DNA of 64,000 nt from the NCBI RefSeq assembly GCF_009295515.1, contig NZ_RQVV01000053.1, positions 1-64,000 on the forward strand, given 5' to 3'. The stretch is from Erwinia endophytica. Lineage in GTDB: Bacteria; Pseudomonadota; Gammaproteobacteria; Enterobacterales; Enterobacteriaceae. Under the pieces are notes generated by a model. The model was not told where the DNA came from, did not search any database, and was given only the letters and a program-made list of their open reading frames with translations. This document shows positions 8,321-16,358 of the stretch, piece by piece (position 1 is the stretch's first letter; each line of letters starts with the position of its first letter). The translations under genes and the position numbers were made by a program.

Positions 8321-8823
8321 GTGGGAAATCCATACAAAAGGGGTGGACGTTTTTCCAAAATGGCGTCCGTATTCAGGGCGCGCATGAATTTACGCCGCCA
8401 GTGATTGCAATCACAAAAACCGATCTAAGAACCGGCGCGCAGGATGCGCCAACACCGGTTGATGATGGCATGGAGGCGCTGACGTGTCAGATAAAATTCT
8501 ATGGTCTTGATACCACTATGCTGTCGAGTTTCGGTTTTATCAGCGGTAGTAAACCGATGTTTACCGCCTATCAGGGCTATCTCAGTAACGGCGCGGTGCA
8601 GGGAACCATTGAAGTTGTTGAGGGTTTTGTGTTTTCCGTTACCCCGGATGCCCGCGGAAACAGCAACCTGGCCGAGAGTGCTACCACCGTTGATATTGCG
8701 GTCAGTTATTACAAAAAAAACCTGGACGGCATTGAACTGGTGGAAATTGATACCGAGCGGTTTATGCGGCGGATTAACGGCGTCGATCAGCTGGCGACCC
8801 TGGCCGCTAAAATTCGCGTTTGA
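8317..8823 (+). CDS. Tail tube protein (P2 gpFII-like)
   Basis: At 168 residues (P2 FII 172) it forms the hexameric rings of the inner tail tube around which the sheath contracts. Its N-terminal WTFFQNGVR, central beta strands and C-terminal FMRRINGVDQL fit the P2 FII family. It starts in a 4-bp ATGA overlap with the sheath gene, so the two are coupled and made together. Confidence 0.9.
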   Translation: MSGKSIQKGWTFFQNGVRIQGAHEFTPPVIAITKTDLRTGAQDAPTPVDDGMEALTCQIKFYGLDTTMLSSFGFISGSKPMFTAYQGYLSNGAVQGTIEVVEGFVFSVTPDARGNSNLAESATTVDIAVSYYKKNLDGIELVEIDTERFMRRINGVDQLATLAAKIRV

Positions 8824-8828
8824 ATCCC

Positions 8829-8850
8829 GCAGCCTGATGGCTGCTTTTTT
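8829..8850 (+). terminator. Terminator between tube and tail chaperone genes
   Basis: A GCAGCC/GGCTGC stem with a TGAT loop is followed by six T residues. Partial termination here would lower expression of the low-copy genes downstream (chaperone, tape measure, hub) compared with tube and sheath. Confidence 0.8.
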
Positions 8851-8863
8851 GTGAGAAAAATCC

Positions 8864-9181
8864 ATGTACCCAGGCGAAACCAAAACTATCAAATTATATA
8901 CACCAGTTACGATCACGGGTGACGTTGTGCTGACAGAAGTCAGCATGCGCGAGCCGGTTGTCCGTGACCGCATCCTGTTTGCAAAAGATCGTGGCACGGA
9001 GGAAGAAAAAGAAGCGCGGATGATTGCGTCGTTATGCGGTATTAGCGAGCAGGATCTCTATAAACTCACCGCCGCTGATTATATTCAGATGGAGGAGGCG
9101 TTTAACGTTTTTATGCTCCCGCCCGCGAAGCGACCGAAGGCGATATCCTCAGAATCATCCGAACCCTCGGGCGGCGATTAA
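8864..9181 (+). CDS. Tail assembly chaperone E (P2 gpE-like), short frame product
   Basis: The 105-residue product is acidic and helical in its second half and lies directly before the tape measure gene, the place of P2 gpE. Such chaperones coat the tape measure protein during tail assembly. An overlapping -1 frame continues the reading as E' (see next entry). P2 gpE is 91 residues; the slightly longer end here lies beyond the presumed frameshift point. Confidence 0.8.
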   Translation: MYPGETKTIKLYTPVTITGDVVLTEVSMREPVVRDRILFAKDRGTEEEKEARMIASLCGISEQDLYKLTAADYIQMEEAFNVFMLPPAKRPKAISSESSEPSGGD

Positions 9182-9288
9182 ATTTTTCCCTTTCCGATTA
9201 TCTGGACATGCCAATTGGCACCCTGGAGCAACTGGTAAATCTGGAAATTGAGGAGGCAGAGCGTGGGCGGAATAAATCAAAATCTTAA
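8864..9288 (+). CDS. Tail assembly chaperone E+E' by -1 ribosomal frameshift
   Basis: In the -1 frame there is no stop between 9106 and the TAA at 9286-9288, and this frame encodes a protein-like stretch (EGDILRIIRTLGRRLNFSLS, then a helix rich in Leu and Glu). The -1 frame is closed upstream by stops at 9076 and 9103, so the shift must occur after 9105. The only run is CGTTTTTATG at 9106-9115, where a TTT codon (9110-9112) can slip back onto TTT. Fusion there gives about 142 residues, the size of P2 gpE+E'. The slippery site is not the canonical seven-base type, so the exact point is tentative. Confidence 0.7.
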
Positions 9289-10918
9289 GGCGACCATCCA
9301 GTTCGGCGGCAATCTGAGTGCGAGCTGGAAACAGTCTGCCGCATCACTAAAAAAAGGCCTGGCGGATGTCGGTAAACAGTCCGACAAACTGACTAAAGAG
9401 CAGACCCGGCTGGCCGCTGAACTCAAAAAAGCGAAACTGGCCGGACAGGCTGTCGCCTCACTTAAAAAGGACTATGCCGGGGTATCACGTGAGATCAAAA
9501 AGACAGAAGCGGAGCAGGAGAAGTTAAACCGGGCGCTAAAAAGGACCGAGCGGCTTGAGCGATTCAAAGGTCGCGGCGCCGGATTGCTCCGCCGTGGTAT
9601 GGGCGTTGTTGGTCAGTTGGGCGGCATGATGGGGCCTGGTCTGGCCATCGGCGGCGGCGGCCTGGTGGCGGGAGCAATGGGCGCCCTTATCTCTCCCGCC
9701 GCCATCAATGCGCAAACTGCCGAGCGGGTGGGGGTGGCCCGCAGCTATGGTGTCAGTAGTGAAACGTTTAACGCCTGGGACGCGATAGCTAAACAATACG
9801 ACATGAACGGCGAGAATTTTGGCGATCTGTTTGAAGAGTTTATGCATAAAGTCGGCGAATATCGGGAAACAGGCAAACTCGATACGCTGCAGGACGCAAT
9901 GGACACCCTGGGATTTAAAGCCGGGGATCTGGCTGGGCTGAGTGGCCTGGAAATGTTTAACAAAGTGATCGAACAATCACTCGCAGTTGATGATGACAAA
10001 GCCTCTTATGCCCTTGATGCACTGTTTGGCGGTGAGGCCAGCAAATTATTAATGATTGTTAAACAGTCAGGCAAAAGCTATCGCGACCTGATGGAAGAGC
10101 AGAAGCGCTACACATTAATCACGGAAGCGGGCGCCGCAGGCGCAATGGAGGGGAATCGCGCGTTCAGCAATCTGCGGCTGGTTTTAACATCCGCAATTGC
10201 AGAGATATCCGGGCAGTTGGGTAATGAGCTGTCGCCTGATATCAAAAAACTGACTGATGATCTGGCGGAGTGGTTCAGAAACGGCGGAATATCGAAAATA
10301 ACCCGTTTTCTTAAAAGTGATCTTTATCCTGGCGCATTAGCATTTGGTAACGGCATTGTTTATGTCGGTAAAGTCATTTTTGCATTAGCGAAAAAATTAT
10401 CATGGCTGCTGCCTGATGAAGACGAGGATAAAAAAAATGTTCTAAAACTTCTGGGTCAGACCGGATCTGTTGATTTTGCCCGCAACCGGGCGCAGTCCGA
10501 AGGGATTGGCGACTGGTTTGATCAGCAACTCAGGGACAACCCTGATTTTGTTGAACGGGTAAAAAAATCGTACAGCGATACGCATGGGCTTTTTAGCGAT
10601 GATGAAGAGGCATTTTCGCGACAGATGGAGCGCTACACAGGTAAACCGGGTGGCATGTTCAGCCTGGATGATACGTCTGGCGACTCCACTGGTGTGATCG
10701 GCGGCTGGCCAGCGCTTGCGCAGCAACTTAGCGGCGCAGGCGGGCGGGTGGGGCAACAGGAGTTTACTAACAACAGTCGTAACTCGTTCAATATTGAAAT
10801 TAATGTTGCTGATGCAGCTGACGGCCGCGGGATCGCCAATGAGGTGATCGACCGGGTTAAAAGCACCAGCGTTTTTGATGGCAGCAATTCTCTCTATGAT
10901 ACTGGGTATAACTGGTAA
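9263..10918 (+). CDS. Tail tape measure protein (P2 gpT-like)
   Basis: The protein has 551 residues, shorter than P2 gpT (815). Residues about 30-110 are a Lys/Ala/Glu-rich coiled coil. Residues about 110-150 are glycine-rich and hydrophobic (GGGGLVAGAMGALIS), typical of tape measure proteins, and the rest is mixed helical. GTG 9263 is taken as start because GAGGAGG lies at 9250-9256, inside the E' frame, which overlaps this gene by 26 bp. It sets tail length and is expected to pass into the host membrane on infection. Confidence 0.9.
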   Translation: MGGINQNLKATIQFGGNLSASWKQSAASLKKGLADVGKQSDKLTKEQTRLAAELKKAKLAGQAVASLKKDYAGVSREIKKTEAEQEKLNRALKRTERLERFKGRGAGLLRRGMGVVGQLGGMMGPGLAIGGGGLVAGAMGALISPAAINAQTAERVGVARSYGVSSETFNAWDAIAKQYDMNGENFGDLFEEFMHKVGEYRETGKLDTLQDAMDTLGFKAGDLAGLSGLEMFNKVIEQSLAVDDDKASYALDALFGGEASKLLMIVKQSGKSYRDLMEEQKRYTLITEAGAAGAMEGNRAFSNLRLVLTSAIAEISGQLGNELSPDIKKLTDDLAEWFRNGGISKITRFLKSDLYPGALAFGNGIVYVGKVIFALAKKLSWLLPDEDEDKKNVLKLLGQTGSVDFARNRAQSEGIGDWFDQQLRDNPDFVERVKKSYSDTHGLFSDDEEAFSRQMERYTGKPGGMFSLDDTSGDSTGVIGGWPALAQQLSGAGGRVGQQEFTNNSRNSFNIEINVADAADGRGIANEVIDRVKSTSVFDGSNSLYDTGYNW

Positions 10919-11382
10919 TGGTAATGTTGGGTGAAATTACAGCGAGTTCTGACAGTCAGTCGGAAACGACAGAAAACGCCGAACCCCGCGTAATGATGAT
11001 GCTGGGTGATTTTGCCTTTTCTGTCGATACTACCGCGTACAACCAGATGGCTCGCGAAGCGTCCTGGCGCTGGCCTGATCAGGAGCGGATCGGTAAACAG
11101 GATCTGCTCCAGTACACGGGAAAAGCCGCGCGCACAGTGAAATTTGATGGCGAGACGCACGCTTTTTTTAGAAATGGCGTGGGCGCCGTTGATGACCTGT
11201 ACGATTTAGCGGATCAGGCGCAGCCCCTGCAGCTGGTTAGCGGGAATGGTGACGTGCTGGGCTGGTGGGTGATCACTGATTTTTCAGATACGGTAACAAA
11301 ATTTCTGCCGGCTGGCGGATATCGTAACAAGACATGGACAATGACGATTAAACACTATGGCGACGATCTATCAAACCCGTGA
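10918..11382 (+). CDS. Tail protein U (P2 gpU-like)
   Basis: The 154-residue product belongs to the P2 gpU family. Family-like features include MMMLGDFAFSV near residue 27, SWRWPDQERIG and the C-terminal FWxT/TMTIKHYGDD region. The gpU and gpX group sits at the tape-measure end of the tail near the baseplate hub. The start ATG overlaps the tape measure stop by one base and the end overlaps gene X by 26 bp. Confidence 0.88.
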   Translation: MVMLGEITASSDSQSETTENAEPRVMMMLGDFAFSVDTTAYNQMAREASWRWPDQERIGKQDLLQYTGKAARTVKFDGETHAFFRNGVGAVDDLYDLADQAQPLQLVSGNGDVLGWWVITDFSDTVTKFLPAGGYRNKTWTMTIKHYGDDLSNP

Positions 11383-11572
11383 TGGCGACGTCCTGGACGC
11401 CATTTGTGCTGATCATTACGGCACTGACAATCTGGCCGCTAACGTGCTGACCGTTCTGGACGCTAATAGCGGGCTGGCAGATCGCGGCGCTGTTTACCCT
11501 GCTGGCGTGCAAATTACATTGCCGGACATTGTAACAACTGTCGCAACTTCTTCTAATTCTCTATGGGATTAA
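11357..11572 (+). CDS. Tail protein X (P2 gpX-like, LysM-type)
   Basis: A 71-residue LysM-like protein beginning with a threonine- and aspartate-rich strand, then DAICADHYG and ending with ITLPD. P2 gpX (67 aa) has the same layout and binds at the tail hub. The gene overlaps the end of U by 26 bp and lies one base before the D gene. Confidence 0.88.
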   Translation: MATIYQTRDGDVLDAICADHYGTDNLAANVLTVLDANSGLADRGAVYPAGVQITLPDIVTTVATSSNSLWD

Positions 11573-11573
11573 A

Positions 11574-12641
11574 ATGGCTGATGATAACCGCTACGCTCCC
11601 GCGTTCAGCATTGTGGCGGAGGGAAAAGACATAACGGCTATTCTGCAAAAATATATGAGCGAAATAACGCTGACGGATTTCGGGGGCGCAACGCAAAAAT
11701 CTGATGAGCTGAAAATATCGGTAACGTCACCAACACTAAAACTCCCATCCAAAGGTGCGCGGCTGAGGCTCGGGATGGGGTTTGGCGGTAATTTGCAGGA
11801 CAAGGGCTGGTTCGTGGTCTGCGGCGTCAGCAGCAGCGGACCGCCGCGTAAAGTAGAGATTTACGCCACCGCGGCGCCCATGAACGCCAGCAAACAATCC
11901 GGTAACGTACAGAGTCATAAAACCCGCAGTTGGGACTCTCTGACGCTGGGGGATATTGTGAAAACGGTGGCGGCAGATAACGGACTTATTCCGCGCGTCG
12001 CTGAAAAACTGGCGGCGATTAAAATTGATCACATTGATCAGACGGCAGAATCTGACGCAAATCTAATGAGCCGCCTGGCCCGCACGTATAACGCTGTCAG
12101 TAAACCCGCCGGTGGTTACTGGCTTTTTCTTGAGCAGGGAACCGCTACTACGGCATCGGGAAAACAAACCGGCAGCATAACGATTACGCCGGATCAGCTG
12201 AGCTCATGGTCATACAGTGACGGCTCCCACGGAAACACGTCCGGAGATAAATCTAATAAAATTGGTGTTAATTATTTTGATGAGGCAGATGGTAAAACAA
12301 AATCTGTCTCAATAGAGCATGACGGCCCCGCCATTTATAACCCATACACGCAGTTTAATAAATCTACGGCTGAATGGGGGGCTAAATCGCGTAAATCGAA
12401 TGCGGCCCGCAATGGCAAACGTATGACATTAACGGGTCCATGCCTGCCAGAACACATCCCAATGACGGCGGAATGTCGTGTCATTACATCGGGGTTTGGG
12501 GAGGTGGAGGATCGGCAATGGCTGGTTGAATCCCTGAGTTTTTCTCTCACAACCCGCGGTCTGTCGTTTTCATGGAGTCTTGCGCTGGATATCAGCAAAA
12601 AAGAGTCCGGAACGAAAAAAGGGCCGGCTTATTTTAGCTAA
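11574..12641 (+). CDS. Tail hub protein D (P2 gpD-like)
   Basis: The 355-residue protein is a phage late control gene D type protein, the trimeric hub (gp27-like) linking spike V to the tube. Characteristic parts are the N-terminal PAFSIVAEGKDIT, SDELKISVTSP, and a middle region with SDANLMSRLARTYNAV where the family carries its second domain. In P2, D lies after X as here. Intact by length (P2 gpD 387 aa). Confidence 0.9.
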   Translation: MADDNRYAPAFSIVAEGKDITAILQKYMSEITLTDFGGATQKSDELKISVTSPTLKLPSKGARLRLGMGFGGNLQDKGWFVVCGVSSSGPPRKVEIYATAAPMNASKQSGNVQSHKTRSWDSLTLGDIVKTVAADNGLIPRVAEKLAAIKIDHIDQTAESDANLMSRLARTYNAVSKPAGGYWLFLEQGTATTASGKQTGSITITPDQLSSWSYSDGSHGNTSGDKSNKIGVNYFDEADGKTKSVSIEHDGPAIYNPYTQFNKSTAEWGAKSRKSNAARNGKRMTLTGPCLPEHIPMTAECRVITSGFGEVEDRQWLVESLSFSLTTRGLSFSWSLALDISKKESGTKKGPAYFS

Positions 12642-12650
12642 CGGATAATT

Positions 12651-12986
12651 ATGAACGGAACAGACAGAAAGACGGGCCAGCGCCTGTCGGGTCGCGCACA
12701 TCTTCGCCAGTCGGTCGTCGATATTCTGACCACGCCGGTTGGCTCCCGTGTCATGTTGCGTGACTACGGAAGTGATCTCCCTGATCTCGTTGACCGGCCG
12801 CAGGATGGATTGACGAAACTAAAAATCATTGCAGCCACGGCCTCGGCATTAGCTAAATGGGAACCGCGCCTAACAGTGAATACTGTCAATGTAGCCCGCG
12901 ATGGGGATGGTGTTTTTGTCCTGTCAATAGAGGGTGTCAGTAGCGAAGGGAACGAAGTGGTTACCATTGATGGAGTGAAAATCTGA
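12651..12986 (+). CDS. Baseplate wedge protein W (P2 gpW / T4 gp25-like)
   Basis: The 111-residue product carries the gp25-like lysozyme-fold domain common to contractile injection baseplates, including the core motif SRVMLRDYGSDLPDLVDRPQ. It starts 9 bp after D. In P2 the order is V-W-J-I; here W directly follows D, showing that the tail module has been reshuffled relative to P2. Confidence 0.92.
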   Translation: MNGTDRKTGQRLSGRAHLRQSVVDILTTPVGSRVMLRDYGSDLPDLVDRPQDGLTKLKIIAATASALAKWEPRLTVNTVNVARDGDGVFVLSIEGVSSEGNEVVTIDGVKI

Positions 12987-12989
12987 TTT

Positions 12990-13892
12990 ATGTCATCAAG
13001 TTACGATGTAATTAATCTTTCTAATCTTGCTGTACCTGATGCCATTTACTCCCCGTCCTCTGCAACTATTTTCAGCGACTGGCTGACGCGACTGCGTGAA
13101 CTTGATGCTGATTTTGATGCGCTGGTGGAGTCGGATCCGGCATATAAACAGGGTGAGGCCAGCGCATATCAGCTAACCCTCGCATTTCAGCGTATTAATG
13201 ATGCTGTGCGGGCGGTACTGCTGGCGAGCGCCACTGGTAATGATCTGGATCAGGTGGGCGCGGCGTTCAACGTTGAGCGGCTCGTTATCACGCCAGCTGA
13301 TGAGGATGCCGTCCCGCCCGTTGAGGCGGTGCTTGAGGATGATGATGCGCTCAGGGAGCGGATCCAGCTGTCCTGGGCACAACTCAATACTGCCGGCGCC
13401 CGTAATTCATATCGCTATCATGCAAAATCAGCTGATTCAGATATCCTCGATGCTGAGGCATACGGTCCTGATACACACGGTAAACCGGGTTATGTTGATG
13501 TTTATGTGTTATCGCGCACTGGCGATGGCCAGGCGACGGACAGTCTGGTAAAAACCGTTGCTGACGCGCTGAGCGCTGACGAAACGCGCCCATTAACAGA
13601 CTATGTAACAGTCCAGACGGCTACGCTGGTGCAATATGCGGTTACGGCAACTCTGGAAATCCCGGATGGGCCGGATGCGGATACCGTTTTGCAAAGCGCA
13701 ATTGATGCGTGTACATCCTACACAGAACTGGCCCATCGCATTAATACCGTGGTGCCGCTGTCAGCAATTTATGCCGCGCTGCAGCAGACCGGGGTGACAC
13801 GCGTGCGCCTGACGAGTCCGACAGCGGATATTGAGGCCATTACCGGTGGGGCGCCGTGGTGTACGGCAATCAACATAACGAGGTCTGAATAA
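12990..13892 (+). CDS. Baseplate wedge protein J (P2 gpJ-like)
   Basis: The 300-residue protein is a baseplate J-type protein. It has an N-terminal segment with FSDWLTRLRELDADFD, a central domain starting RERIQLSWAQLNTAGARNSYRYHA and a C-terminal IYAALQQTGVTRVRL. These are standard features of P2 gpJ (302 aa). J forms the wedge together with W and I and lies 3 bp after W. Confidence 0.93.
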   Translation: MSSSYDVINLSNLAVPDAIYSPSSATIFSDWLTRLRELDADFDALVESDPAYKQGEASAYQLTLAFQRINDAVRAVLLASATGNDLDQVGAAFNVERLVITPADEDAVPPVEAVLEDDDALRERIQLSWAQLNTAGARNSYRYHAKSADSDILDAEAYGPDTHGKPGYVDVYVLSRTGDGQATDSLVKTVADALSADETRPLTDYVTVQTATLVQYAVTATLEIPDGPDADTVLQSAIDACTSYTELAHRINTVVPLSAIYAALQQTGVTRVRLTSPTADIEAITGGAPWCTAINITRSE

Positions 13893-13893
13893 T

Positions 13894-14442
13894 ATGGCCA
13901 CATTCAGATCAATTCTGCCGCCAAATACCCTGTTGAGCGAACGGGCGCTGGAGCAGGCGACCGCAGAGCCAGTCATTGCGCTAGAAACTGACGCCGCGCG
14001 CCAGGCAAAAAACGCAGCCACCTGTCCGGCGCAGTTGCTGCCCTGGCTGGCGTGGGAATATGCGGTTGATTACTGGGATCCGGGATGGACAGACGCACAA
14101 AAGCGCCAGGTTATTAAAGATTCGCCGTATGTTCATCAACACCGCGGTACCGCGGGGGCGGTGAGGCGGGCGCTTAGTTCAGTGGGTTATCCGACGACCG
14201 TGATCGAGTGGTGGCAGGAAACCCCAAAGGGCGATCCGTACACGTTCCGGATTGAGGTCTACAGCGACGAGGCGGTTAGTGATGAGCTGTACAGCAGGAT
14301 CAGGCGTCAGGTGGATGGCGCTAAAAATTTACGCAGCTGGCTGACGGTGATCGATGTAATGGCCGAGGTTGGCGGATCGGGCGCAATGTATATCGGCGGC
14401 GCGGTCACGATGAATATCGATATTGACATACCGGCGGGATAA
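13894..14442 (+). CDS. Baseplate protein I (P2 gpI-like)
   Basis: The 182-residue product matches P2 gpI (176 aa): the N terminus has LLPPN-type residues and ERALEQA, the middle CPAQLLPWLAWEYAVDYWDP, then KRQVIKDSPYVHQHRGT. It connects the wedge to the tail fibre. One base separates it from J, and it is followed 3 bp later by the fibre gene. Confidence 0.93.
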   Translation: MATFRSILPPNTLLSERALEQATAEPVIALETDAARQAKNAATCPAQLLPWLAWEYAVDYWDPGWTDAQKRQVIKDSPYVHQHRGTAGAVRRALSSVGYPTTVIEWWQETPKGDPYTFRIEVYSDEAVSDELYSRIRRQVDGAKNLRSWLTVIDVMAEVGGSGAMYIGGAVTMNIDIDIPAG

Positions 14443-14445
14443 AAA

Positions 14446-15519
14446 ATGGCTGAACAATATTATGTAGTTTTAACCGATGCAGGCAAAGCGGCTGAGGCCG
14501 CAGCAGTGGCCGCAGGTGTGGCGCTGGAGCTAACCCATTTCGCAGTAGGGGATGGCGGCGGGGTTGAGCAGGTTCCCGATGCGACCCGAACCGCGCTGGT
14601 TAATGAAACATACCGCGGGGAAATAACATCGCTCAAAGTTTCGCCGGAGCAGGAAAACCAGATAATGGCGCAACTGGTCCTGCCGTCCGCCGTTGGTGGT
14701 TTCGTGGTCCGCGAAATTGGGTTATTAACATCCGATGGTGTGTTATTTGCTATCTCCAACTGTGCCGCAATCGAAAAACCCAGCAGCGGCGTGGCTGTTA
14801 ATCTGACGTTTCGGTTGCTGGTTTCTGACACTGAGAACATCACGCTGAAAGTGGCCACCGGTGACGGAATTTTTTTGCGGCAGGATGCTAATTTATCTGA
14901 CGTGAATGATGCGAATGCCGCCAGGGCTAACCTGAACGCCTACCCCATTACAGGGGGAGAAATAAAGGGTGAAGTCTGGTCGAATGTCGTAAATAATTTT
15001 AGAATTATTGCAAATAACAAAAGTTTTTTTTGGCGTTTTGACGGCGAGAATTATTATCTATTACTCACAGCAGACGGAGACCCCAACGGGGGCTGGAATG
15101 AAAAACGTCCACTGTATGTGCAATGGTCAACTGGTAAAGTTTTTACTGATGAAGATTTTACTACGGTCGGAAGACTGCTTACAGGCAGCGGCGCCAGTTG
15201 GTTAGCGGCGGACGGAAATGTCTATGGCTCCGTATGGGGCGGTTATCTTAATGAGTGGATAGCTGCGAAAGCTAATGATGCATATAACAACGCGTATAAC
15301 AATGCTTACAACAGTGCAATAAACTGGGCGTATGCTAATTGTGTGCAGGATATCCGGTTAGGCAGTTCATCAGAATTTCAGGAACGTAGTAATACTGAGC
15401 GTCTAACCGGTGGAGTTATGAGCTCATGGGCTGATTATGGCTCATCTAATTACTGGATCCGCCTGCGACCACTACAAAAAGCGGTTGGCGGTACATGGTA
15501 TACAGTATCCTATGTATAA
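14446..15519 (+). CDS. Tail fibre protein (P2 gpH-like)
   Basis: A 357-residue fibre. The first 150 residues are the conserved baseplate-attachment domain (AEQYYVVLTDAGKA, FAVGDGGG, FVVREIGLL). A linker with ANLNAY follows, then a variable distal part with asparagine/tyrosine repeats (AYNNAYNNAYNS near residue 285) and a C-terminal region ending YWIRLRPLQKAVGGTW. P2 gpH is about 670 residues, so this is a short fibre. Distal domains of this kind determine host receptor choice. It is followed by its assembly chaperone. Confidence 0.88.
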   Translation: MAEQYYVVLTDAGKAAEAAAVAAGVALELTHFAVGDGGGVEQVPDATRTALVNETYRGEITSLKVSPEQENQIMAQLVLPSAVGGFVVREIGLLTSDGVLFAISNCAAIEKPSSGVAVNLTFRLLVSDTENITLKVATGDGIFLRQDANLSDVNDANAARANLNAYPITGGEIKGEVWSNVVNNFRIIANNKSFFWRFDGENYYLLLTADGDPNGGWNEKRPLYVQWSTGKVFTDEDFTTVGRLLTGSGASWLAADGNVYGSVWGGYLNEWIAAKANDAYNNAYNNAYNSAINWAYANCVQDIRLGSSSEFQERSNTERLTGGVMSSWADYGSSNYWIRLRPLQKAVGGTWYTVSYV

Positions 15520-15534
15520 AAGGTATTTAAATAA

Positions 15535-16083
15535 ATGATTAATGCATATGGACCTTTTTCTATTCGTAATGATTTAAATGAAGAAGAAACGGCATTACAG
15601 AGCAGTCATAATGTCATGTTTATAGCTGATAGCGATGGGAACGACTGGTACGAATTACAGAAAATATTTCAGGCAGAAACGTTAAAAATCGTTTTTGATG
15701 AAAATAACCTGATTAATTCTGCCAGCTATGACGCGTCTACGTTATTCCCGCTTTCATTTTATGTTGCTGAAATGTCTACTGTGCCGGATGATTTCACGTT
15801 ACCACCGCCCGGCGGGCAGTGGGTTTTTGATAGCGAATCAGAGGCCATTAGTCAGCGTGTCTATACTGAAGCGGAGTTGATTGAACAGGCCGAGCAGGAA
15901 AGAACAACAAGAATTGCCGCGGCAACAGTCGTCATTGATCCGCTACGCGATGCTGTCGAGTTGGGGCGCGCAACAGAAGAACAGCGGGCGCGCCTGCTGG
16001 CGTGGCAAAATTACCGTATTGATCTTATCGAGCTTGATTTATCGGTGCCGTCTGCTGTGGTCTGGCCGGATCTGCCGGAGTAG
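15535..16083 (+). CDS. Tail fibre assembly protein (P2 gpG / Tfa-like)
   Basis: The 182-residue product ends with the family's conserved C-terminal region, with DPLRDAVELGRATEEQRARL and PDLPE. Tfa proteins fold and trimerise the cognate fibre. It lies 15 bp after the fibre gene, as usual. Its last 59 bp overlap, on the other strand, a small zinc-ribbon gene. Confidence 0.88.
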   Translation: MINAYGPFSIRNDLNEEETALQSSHNVMFIADSDGNDWYELQKIFQAETLKIVFDENNLINSASYDASTLFPLSFYVAEMSTVPDDFTLPPPGGQWVFDSESEAISQRVYTEAELIEQAEQERTTRIAAATVVIDPLRDAVELGRATEEQRARLLAWQNYRIDLIELDLSVPSAVVWPDLPE

Positions 16084-16240
16084 AGCTCTCCCCGGCGGGA
16101 GTGAAATGTTTTCCTCTTGTCGATTCAACGAGATGAAAATAACAGGATGTACATAGTTCTTTATCCGGCGAACTCAGGCGTTCAGCCAGTCCCAGCCTCT
16201 TTCCGCAATCGTCACAGTGTTTAATTTTAAAAAACAACAT
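16025..16240 (-). CDS. Small zinc-ribbon protein, antisense to the fibre genes
   Basis: A 71-residue protein with two CxxC pairs, C9/C12 and C30/C33, spaced like a zinc ribbon, followed by a Pro/Thr-rich tail. The ATG at 16240 has a strong GGAGGG ribosome-binding site about 7 bases upstream, which the random opposite-strand frames do not. Its stop lies inside the end of the fibre-assembly gene. Phages encode small zinc-finger proteins of this kind as regulators (Mu Com is one), but I see no specific relative. It is transcribed divergently from the tailspike gene across a palindrome-rich intergenic region. Function unknown. Confidence 0.7.
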   Translation of the reverse strand: MLFFKIKHCDDCGKRLGLAERLSSPDKELCTSCYFHLVESTRGKHFTPAGESSTPADPARPQQTAPINQAR

Positions 16241-16290
16241 ATTTCCCTCCGGTTTCGTCGGAAAATACGTGTAACAGCGCGGTAAAGATA

Positions 16291-16343
16291 ACTTTAAAAA
16301 GCGATCAATATTTGAATATTGATCGTTTAAAGTGATTAATCAC
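16291..16343. promoter_or_regulatory. Palindrome-rich operator region upstream of tailspike
   Basis: A 24-bp palindrome at 16302-16325 has arms CGATCAAT and ATTGATCG around 8 bases, and its inner bases also pair (11-bp arms around TG). It is flanked by ACTTTAAA (16291-16298) and TTTAAAGT (16326-16333). A further 12-bp palindrome GTGATTAATCAC lies at 16332-16343. The region is between two divergent genes, 16 bp before the tailspike start codon. A palindrome with the same arms and same length occurs at 20144-20167. I infer binding sites for a dimeric regulator. Confidence 0.6.
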
Positions 16344-16358
16344 CCCGGAATTATATAA

